Source: Hymenobacter caeli (lineage in GTDB: Bacteria > Bacteroidota > Bacteroidia > Cytophagales > Hymenobacteraceae). Taken from it: a DNA stretch of 64,000 bases. The stretch lies in assembly GCF_013294115.1 (NCBI RefSeq), contig NZ_JABSNP010000008.1:142772-206771 (forward strand), read 5' to 3'. The notes under the pieces are model-generated. The model searched no databases, was not told the DNA's origin, and worked only from the letters and a program-made list of their open reading frames with translations. Within the stretch, counting starts at the first letter, position 1, and the number at the start of each line of letters is the position of its first letter. The translations under genes and the position numbers were made by a program. Below, piece by piece: positions 58,166 to 64,000 of this stretch.

Positions 58166-59737
58166 CTACTTCGCCGTTTCGATGGCGCTGGTGTAAGCAC
58201 CGGCCTTGCCGAAGGCCTGGTTGATTTCGTCGATGGCGGCGCGGCTGCTCAGGCGTTTGGGCTTGGTGTTGAGGAAGGTGCCGTCTTCGCCGATGAGAAA
58301 GTACGCCGGCACTTCCTGTACGGCGTAGGCCTTGGCCACGCCCGACTTGAGGCCCCCAACCGGCACGCGCACCTGCACGCCGGGCAAGCTTTTGGCCTTC
58401 ACCAGCTGCCGCCAGGCCTGCTCGTTTTCGTCGAGGGCGATGTTGATGAACACGATGTTTTTGTTTTCAAACCGGTGAATCAGGTCCTGGGCGTACACCA
58501 AGTCGCGCAGGCACAGGCCGTTGGTCGATTTCCAGAAGTTCAGGTACACCAGCTTGCCGGCAAAATCGCGCAGGCTCACCGTGTCGCCTTTGGCCGAGGG
58601 CAGGCGGAAGTTGGGGGCCGGGGCCCCGATGGCGAAGTCCTTGTGCTGGTCGAAGTCGGCCTGAAGGACGGGGTAAAACTTGCTCTGCGGGTCGGCAGCG
58701 TGGAATTCGGCCAGCATGGCGGCCGAATATTTCACGTGCCCGAAGCGGAACGACTCTTCCATCACCCGCCCCTGGATGATGGCCTTGATGGGCCCGGTGA
58801 GCTGCTTGCCGGCCAGGGCAAACGAGTAGGTGTAGAAATCGGGGTCGGTGCGCTGGTGGTTGGCGGCCGCAGCGGCGTGGTGCAGGTAGTTCACCAGAAA
58901 CTCGTGGTACAGCTCGCTCTGCGTGGCGTCGGGGTTGTTGAGCAGCGCCGGGTCGTTGAGGAAGTCGTAGTACGTGGCGCTCATTTTCAGGCGGCCCTCG
59001 GTGCTTACGACCTGCTCGCGCAGGTCCTGGAACGTGAGGCGGTCGTTGGCGTAGGCGTAGGCCACCTCGGCCTTGGCGTACTTATAAAATTCGGCCGTAA
59101 ACGCCTGCCGGCCGGCGCGGTCTTCCAAAAATTCGTTCTCGTGCTTGCGGCGGTACTCCAGAAACGACAAAAACGGGGCTTCGTAAAGCTGCACGTTGTC
59201 GGGCAGCACCTGAAAACCGTCGTTTTCCACAAATTGCTCGTCGGCCTCGGCCAGGTAGGCGTTGGCGTTGGCGGCCTGCACGCGGTGGCGCTGGGCATCG
59301 GTGAGGTTACCGGCGTTGCGCAACTTGGTCGAGAGTCCCGCAGGCACATCGTTAGCCTTGAATTTCAGCGAGTTGCTCATGTCTTCGCCCTTGAAGCGCA
59401 CGTCCAGGTCGGTGCCGGCGTCGAGGTACAGCGAGGCCACGTCGTCGCCGTACACCAGGTCGGCCTTGGTGGCCCCGGCCACGGGCACGGAAATACGAAA
59501 CTCGCCTTTGCTGGACAGGGCCGCCCGCACGATGCGCTCCTTGGCATCGAGCGGGTTGTCGCGCAACGACACGGCTATCGAGTCGGTTTGGGGGCTGCTG
59601 ACGCGCCCAGTAATTACGGCCGTGCCGGGACCCGAAGCGGCGGCCGACGCCGCGTCCTGGGCCTGGCCGAGCAGGGGGGCCAGCAGCAGCGGCGCGGCCA
59701 GCAGCCGGTAAAACGTGGCAGTAAAAAAATTCGACAT
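58166..59737 (-). CDS. TlpA/thioredoxin-like protein with degenerate active site
   Basis: A 523-residue exported protein (signal MSNFFTATFYRLLAAPLLLA). The N-terminal ~90 residues are a beta domain (VITGRVSSPQTDSIAVSLRD), the middle ~250 are helical, and the C-terminal ~150 form a TlpA/AhpC-type thioredoxin domain (FRLPSAKGDTVSLRDFAGKL, VYLNFWKSTNGLCLRDLVYA, VPAYFLIGEDG). The usual Trp-Cys-x-x-Cys is replaced by W-KSTNGL-C, leaving one Cys, so disulfide reductase chemistry is doubtful. Such three-part proteins are common in Bacteroidota periplasm. Confidence 0.85.
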   Translation of the reverse strand: MSNFFTATFYRLLAAPLLLAPLLGQAQDAASAAASGPGTAVITGRVSSPQTDSIAVSLRDNPLDAKERIVRAALSSKGEFRISVPVAGATKADLVYGDDVASLYLDAGTDLDVRFKGEDMSNSLKFKANDVPAGLSTKLRNAGNLTDAQRHRVQAANANAYLAEADEQFVENDGFQVLPDNVQLYEAPFLSFLEYRRKHENEFLEDRAGRQAFTAEFYKYAKAEVAYAYANDRLTFQDLREQVVSTEGRLKMSATYYDFLNDPALLNNPDATQSELYHEFLVNYLHHAAAAANHQRTDPDFYTYSFALAGKQLTGPIKAIIQGRVMEESFRFGHVKYSAAMLAEFHAADPQSKFYPVLQADFDQHKDFAIGAPAPNFRLPSAKGDTVSLRDFAGKLVYLNFWKSTNGLCLRDLVYAQDLIHRFENKNIVFINIALDENEQAWRQLVKAKSLPGVQVRVPVGGLKSGVAKAYAVQEVPAYFLIGEDGTFLNTKPKRLSSRAAIDEINQAFGKAGAYTSAIETAK

Positions 59738-59942
59738 AGCCTAAAAAAACAAGCCGCTCAATGGGGAAATCTGCCGCGAGACAAGGATAATAATAGTTTC
59801 TTATTTCACGGGAAAAGCCTATTCACAAACCGAAGATACGGGCGTTTGTCATATAAAATACAATTCTTCTGTTCTATCTGCTTTTTCTTGCTTCTTTACT
59901 TGCCCGACCCTGCTTTAGTTATATACCGGGCCTAAACGCCCC

Positions 59943-61340
59943 TCAGCCGAACAGGCCGTTCAGCACTTCGTCGAGCCGGGCCACGGGCTGCACGCGCAGG
60001 CCGGGGCGCTGGGCCCCCAGGTTTTTGCCGTTGAATTGGGATACGTACATCTGGCGAAAGCCCAGCTTTTCGGCCTCGGCCAGGCGCTGGTCGAGGCGGC
60101 TCACGGCCCGGATTTCGCCGCTCAGGCCCACTTCGGCGGCCAGGCAAATGTCGCCGGCGATGGGCACGTCGTGCAGCGACGACACCACGGCCGCGCACAC
60201 GGCCGCGTCCAGGGCCGGGTCGTCGAGGCGCAGGCCCCCGGCGATGTTCAGGAACACGTCGTGCTGGCCCAGGCGCAGGCCGCTGCGCTTTTCGAGCACG
60301 GCCAGCAGCATCTGCAGGCGCTTGGCGTCGAAGCCGGTGCTGCTGCGCTGCGGGGTGCCGTAGGTGGCGGGTGTCACCAGGGCCTGCACTTCTACCAATA
60401 AGGGGCGGTTGCCCTCCAGGGTGGCCCCGATGGCCATGCCGCTCAGGCTCTCGCCGCGCTGCGAGAGCAGGATTTCCGAGGGGTTGCTCACCTGGCGCAG
60501 GCCGTCGCCCTGCATCTCGTAAATGCCTAGTTCGGAGGTGCTGCCGAAGCGGTTTTTGGTGGTGCGCAGGATGCGGTAACTCAGGTGCCGGTCGCCCTCG
60601 AACTGGAGCACGGTGTCCACCATGTGCTCCAGGATTTTGGGGCCCGCGATGCTGCCGTCCTTCGTGATGTGGCCGATGAGCAGCACCGGCACGCTGGTTT
60701 CCTTGGCGTACTTGAGCAGCTCGGCGGTGCACTCGCGCACCTGGCTCACGCTGCCGGCCCCGCTTTCCACCAGCGTGGAATGCATGGTCTGGATGGAGTC
60801 GATGACGACCAGGTTGGGCCGCACCTGGTCAATCTGCCGGAAGATGTTCTGGGTGTTGGTTTCGGTGAGGATGTAGCAGCCCGGGTGCTGGCCGTTGGCC
60901 AGCCGTTCGGCGCGCATTTTTATCTGCGCCTCGCTTTCCTCGCCGCTCACGTACAGCACCCGCAGCTGCCGCAGGCCCAGCGCGATTTGCAGCATCAGCG
61001 TGCTCTTGCCGATGCCCGGCTCGCCGCCGATGAGCACGATGGAGCCCGGCACGAGGCCCCCGCCCAGCACCCGGTTCAGCTCGCCGTCGGGGGTGAGGAT
61101 GCGGGGCTCGTCTTCGGCGATGATGTCGCCGAGCGGCACCGACTTGGCGGTTTTGGTGAGGCTGCCGCCGGGCACGGTGCTGGCGGGCTTCCACTGGCCG
61201 CTGGTGGTGGCCACGGTTTCTTTCTGGACGACTTCTTCGACGTAGGTGTTCCACTCGCCGCAGGCCGGGCAGCGGCCAATCCACTTGGCCGACTGCGCCC
61301 CGCAGCTCTGGCAGAAAAATACGGTTCTTGCTTTGGCCAT
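59943..61340 (-). CDS. radA: DNA repair protein RadA
   Basis: A 465-residue RecA-related protein. The zinc finger is CQSCGAQSAKWIGRCPACGE (four Cys). Walker A is IGGEPGIGKSTLM, and the family motif KNRFGSTSELG is intact. The C-terminal Lon-like domain has LNIAGGLRLDDPALD and GEVGLSGEIR-type sequence (VGLSGEIRAVSRLDQRL). RadA (Sms) promotes branch migration in recombination and repair. Length and all motifs are normal. It diverges from the restriction-modification gene, with a 40-bp inverted repeat in the spacer. Confidence 0.96.
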   Translation of the reverse strand: MAKARTVFFCQSCGAQSAKWIGRCPACGEWNTYVEEVVQKETVATTSGQWKPASTVPGGSLTKTAKSVPLGDIIAEDEPRILTPDGELNRVLGGGLVPGSIVLIGGEPGIGKSTLMLQIALGLRQLRVLYVSGEESEAQIKMRAERLANGQHPGCYILTETNTQNIFRQIDQVRPNLVVIDSIQTMHSTLVESGAGSVSQVRECTAELLKYAKETSVPVLLIGHITKDGSIAGPKILEHMVDTVLQFEGDRHLSYRILRTTKNRFGSTSELGIYEMQGDGLRQVSNPSEILLSQRGESLSGMAIGATLEGNRPLLVEVQALVTPATYGTPQRSSTGFDAKRLQMLLAVLEKRSGLRLGQHDVFLNIAGGLRLDDPALDAAVCAAVVSSLHDVPIAGDICLAAEVGLSGEIRAVSRLDQRLAEAEKLGFRQMYVSQFNGKNLGAQRPGLRVQPVARLDEVLNGLFG

Positions 61341-61424
61341 TTTTGCTAATTATTTCAGCAAGGATAAGGCCGGGGAGGCGAAAAAAGTGCCGCCTCGGGT
61401 TGGTGTATTGCCCGTGCAGCGGAG

Positions 61425-61549
61425 CGCCTCACCCCCCGGCCCCCTCTCCGAAAAGGAGAGGGGGAGACGGACGATTCGTAAACGCAGGCTAGCCGAATCG
61501 TTGAACGCACCCCCTCTCCTTTTCGGAGAGGGGGCCGGGGGGTGAGGCG
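61425..61549. repeat. 40-bp perfect inverted repeat with nested palindromes
   Basis: Arms 61425-61464 and 61510-61549 are exact reverse complements over 40 bases. Each arm contains its own palindrome (CCCTCTCC-GAAAA-GGAGAGGG), and the 45-base loop has a further ACGATTCG/CGAATCGT pair. The element lies between the divergent radA and restriction-modification genes, so it is not a simple terminator. It resembles GC-rich REP-like repeats (CTCACCCCCCGGCCCC type) known from many genomes, but only this copy is in the window. Confidence 0.93.
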
Positions 61550-61621
61550 GCCGTTAGGCCGGCCCCAACCCCCGCTACCCGATACCTTCGGGGCTCCTTT
61601 CCTTTCCTCCTACCCTGCTCC

Positions 61622-63937
61622 ATGTCGCGCCAGGCCGTCCAACGCTACCAGAACGAAATTGCCCAGCTGATTCAGTACGGGGGCTCTACCAAGGAAACGG
61701 CCATCCGGGGGGCGTTTCAGAACTTGCTGAACGACTACTGCCGGCAGAAGGACTTTTTGCTGGTGCCCGAGCTGGACTACCGGGCCCCCAAGGGCAACAC
61801 CGTGTACCCGGACGGCACCGTGAAGGATGCCCTGCGCCTGAGCTGGGGCTACTGGGAAAGCAAGGACAGCCACGACGACCTGGACGAGGAAATCCAGAAG
61901 AAATTCGCCAAGGGCTACCCGCAGGACAATATCCTGTTCGAGGACTCGGTCACGCTCGTGCTCATCCAGGCGGGGAGCGAGGCGGGGCGCGTGGCCCTGG
62001 ACGACGACGCGGCCACCGACCGGCTGCTCACCCAGTTCCTGCACTACGAGCGGCCCGAGGTGCGCACCTTTCGCAAGGCCATCGAGCAGTTCCGGCACGA
62101 CTTGCCGGGCGTGGTCGAGAGCCTGCGCAAGGCCATCGAGCGGGCCGAGACGGACAACCCCCGGTTCAATGCGCGGCTGGCCGACTTCGTGGCGCTGGGC
62201 CAGGCCAGCATCAACCCCGACTTTGGGGCCCCGGAGGCGCGGGAGATGATGATTCAGCACATCCTCACGGAGGACATCTTCAACAAGGTGTTCGACGAGA
62301 CGCAGTTCCACCGCGAAAACAACATCGCCCACGAGCTGGAGCAGGTCATCCTCACCTTCTTTACGGGGCCCACGCGGCGCGATACGCTGGAGCGCATCCG
62401 GCCGTTTTTCGACGTGATAAACGCCCAGGCCTCGGGCATAGCCAGCCACAAGGAGAAGCAGAAGTTTCTGAAGGTGGTGTACGAGAACTTCTACCGGGCC
62501 TACAACCCCAAGGGGGCCGACCGGCTGGGCATCGTGTACACGCCCAACGAGGTGGTGCGCTTCATGATTGAGAGCACCGACTTCCTCACCGAGAAGCACT
62601 TCGATAAGCTGCTCGGCGACAAGGGGGTGGAGATTCTGGACCCGGCCACCGGCACGGGCACCTTCATCACGGAGCTGCTGGAGTACCTGCCCAAGAAAAC
62701 GCTGGCCCACAAGTACGCCCACGAGCTGTACGCCAACGAGGTGGCCATCCTGCCCTACTACATCGCCAACCTCAACATCGAGTACACCTACAAGCAGAAG
62801 ATGGGGGCCTACGCCGAGTTCGCCAACATCTGCTTCGTGGACACGCTCGACAACGTGGGCTTCCAGAAAACGCGGCGCGGGCAGCTCGGCCTCAGCTTCG
62901 GCCTGGGCCTGGAAAATGCCCAGCGCATCCAGCGCCAGAACCAGCGCGAGCTGTCCGTCATCATCGGCAACCCGCCCTACAACGCCAACCAGCAAAACGA
63001 GAACGACAACAACAAGAACCGCACCTACCGCGACGTGGACCAGCGCATCCGCGACACGTACATTGCCCGCAGCACGGCCCAGAAAACCAAGCTCTACGAC
63101 ATGTACGCCCGGTTTTTCCGCTGGGCCTCCGACCGCCTGGCCGACAAGGGCGTGCTGGCCTTCATCACCAACAGCAGCTTCATCCACGCCCGCACCTTCG
63201 ACGGCTTCCGCAAGGCCGTGGCCGACGAGTTTTCGGACATCTACCTCGTGGACCTGGGCGGCGACGTGCGGGCCAACCCCCGGCTCTCGGGCACCACGCA
63301 CAACGTGTTCGGCATCCAGACGGGCGTGGCGATGGCCTTTTTCATCAAGCAGCCCCAGGCGCGGGGGCAGCTCGCCCGCATCCACTACGCCGCCCGCCCG
63401 CCCCTGGAAACGGCCGCCGCCAAGCTCACCTTCCTCCACGAAACCAAGTTCCGGGCCCTGGACTTCGACCGCATCCGCCCCGACGCCAAAGGCAACTGGC
63501 TGGGCCAGACGGACAACGACTGGGAAAGCCTCGTGCCACTGATTGACAAGGAAACGAAGAGCGCGAAGAACGTGGCGGGGGAACGGGCGCTGTTTAAACT
63601 TTATTCACTCGGAGTTGTGACAGCACGGGATGAGTGGATGTACGATTTTGATAAAGATGAATTAGAAAAGAAAGCAGCGTACTTCTGCAATTTCTACACT
63701 GCCGAAGTGAAGCGGTGGCGAGAGTCACAAAAAGATGTCAAGATTAATGACTTTGTAAAACGAGACATTAAGTGGACCGAAGAGCTAGAAAGCCATCTTC
63801 TAAAAGGGTCTGAGCTAAAGTATCGAAGCGAAAAAGTTATTCCTTCAACGTACCGCCCTTTCACTCAAAAGCCATTTTATTTTGGCAAGATTGTTACTCA
63901 TCGGATACTCTACCCTACTATTTTTACAGACCTTTGA
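61622..63937 (+). CDS. Type ISP-like restriction-modification enzyme (N-terminal and methyltransferase parts)
   Basis: A 771-residue protein. Residues ~1-330 hold a nuclease-like and helical region (VPELDYRAPKGNTVYPDGTV, KDALRLSWGYWESKDSHDDL has an Asp...Glu-x-Lys arrangement). Methyltransferase motif I is ILDPATGTGTFITELL (about 339) and motif IV is IIGNPPYNANQQ (about 449), typical of N6-adenine methylation. The C-terminal target-recognition part begins near residue 640. From about 63590 the DNA becomes AT-rich. The protein stops at HRILYPTIFTDL, shorter than family members I know (around 1000 residues), so it may be truncated. No helicase gene precedes it. Confidence 0.8.
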   Translation: MSRQAVQRYQNEIAQLIQYGGSTKETAIRGAFQNLLNDYCRQKDFLLVPELDYRAPKGNTVYPDGTVKDALRLSWGYWESKDSHDDLDEEIQKKFAKGYPQDNILFEDSVTLVLIQAGSEAGRVALDDDAATDRLLTQFLHYERPEVRTFRKAIEQFRHDLPGVVESLRKAIERAETDNPRFNARLADFVALGQASINPDFGAPEAREMMIQHILTEDIFNKVFDETQFHRENNIAHELEQVILTFFTGPTRRDTLERIRPFFDVINAQASGIASHKEKQKFLKVVYENFYRAYNPKGADRLGIVYTPNEVVRFMIESTDFLTEKHFDKLLGDKGVEILDPATGTGTFITELLEYLPKKTLAHKYAHELYANEVAILPYYIANLNIEYTYKQKMGAYAEFANICFVDTLDNVGFQKTRRGQLGLSFGLGLENAQRIQRQNQRELSVIIGNPPYNANQQNENDNNKNRTYRDVDQRIRDTYIARSTAQKTKLYDMYARFFRWASDRLADKGVLAFITNSSFIHARTFDGFRKAVADEFSDIYLVDLGGDVRANPRLSGTTHNVFGIQTGVAMAFFIKQPQARGQLARIHYAARPPLETAAAKLTFLHETKFRALDFDRIRPDAKGNWLGQTDNDWESLVPLIDKETKSAKNVAGERALFKLYSLGVVTARDEWMYDFDKDELEKKAAYFCNFYTAEVKRWRESQKDVKINDFVKRDIKWTEELESHLLKGSELKYRSEKVIPSTYRPFTQKPFYFGKIVTHRILYPTIFTDL

Positions 63938-64000
63938 CAGACCACTAGTTGTCGGAGCAGCCATTCTAATAGAGCTACGACCAGTCGGACCATTTTGTGG
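63938..64000 (+). other. Downstream edge after the restriction-modification gene stop
   Basis: The last 63 bases carry no recognisable feature. One plus-strand frame overlapping the stop stays open to the edge, but its translation does not resemble the expected C-terminal target-recognition domain. The sequence could be the start of an insertion or of the next gene. Confidence 0.3.

Noticed and set aside
61425..61549. Ends of an insertion sequence
   Set aside because: Only 45 bases lie between the arms, there is no transposase and no clear target duplication.
61610..63439. Long minus-strand frame opposite the restriction-modification gene
   Set aside because: No domain, Val/Gly/Leu/His-rich composition, and it is the codon-position shadow of a gene with clear methyltransferase motifs.

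Overview
The window looks like chromosomal DNA of a GC-rich member of the Bacteroidota, most like the Hymenobacter lineage (Cytophagales). The reasons are Bacteroidota -7 promoter boxes (TAnnTTTG) upstream of many genes, almost no Shine-Dalgarno sequences, type IX secretion (T9SS) C-terminal sorting domains, and family markers such as DUF4468, DUF1573 and OmpP1/FadL-like barrels. The assignment is by inference from family content; no database search was made. No rRNA, CRISPR array, integrase or transposase is visible.

Layout. 1-2.2 kb: the end of an unknown gene, an outer-membrane barrel, two tRNA-Pro, a tiny T9SS-type protein and a VOC protein. 2.2-9.4 kb: an ABC exporter diverging from a housekeeping block on the + strand (nusB, YtxH, NAD-isocitrate dehydrogenase, DUF1573 lipoprotein, yajC, YbbR-like, coaE). 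9.5-17.3 kb: GNAT-like protein, DUF4468, two tRNA-Val, TerB-like, MscS channel, ArsR-type regulator, hemA, EamA transporter. 17.3-30.9 kb: LpxR-like protein, a PAS histidine kinase with a response regulator, GH95 fucosidase, a second PAS kinase, an APC permease, two paralogous regulatory-domain proteins, a CrtC/lipocalin-like lipoprotein and a third kinase. 31-39.2 kb: dusB, CPBP protease, then cdsA and psd (phospholipid synthesis) with a glutamate dehydrogenase between them, a GxxExxY gene inside long inverted repeats, and a glutathionylspermidine-synthase-like gene behind a low-complexity protein. 39.3-51.4 kb: a DUF1800/DUF1501 secreted pair, a GH13 amylase, a flavin oxidoreductase, a GT4 glycosyltransferase diverging from a formyltransferase-like/beta-propeller fusion, a haem lipoprotein and another lipoprotein. 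51.5-61.3 kb: an OmpP1/FadL barrel, a Gly/Tyr-rich lipoprotein, proS, a radical SAM/SPASM enzyme, a TlpA-like protein and radA. 61.6-64 kb: an ISP-type restriction-modification enzyme whose C-terminal part turns AT-rich and stops early near the window edge.

The most unusual signal is not a single gene. Several intergenic spacers are filled almost exactly, from stop codon to start or stop codon, by long inverted repeats built from short tandem words (5936-6037, 7064-7131, 32025-32257, 35706-35945, 36612-37250, 41053-41194). One of them (36612-37250) has perfect 41-bp arms and carries a GxxExxY gene in its loop. A related copy (32025-32257) has no gene and supplies the start codon of dusB. A second theme is leaderless transcription: five genes have the -7 box ending only 4 or 5 bases before the ATG.

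Most functional assignments rest on motifs read by eye in the translations. Start codons were chosen from signal peptides, family N-termini and promoter positions.
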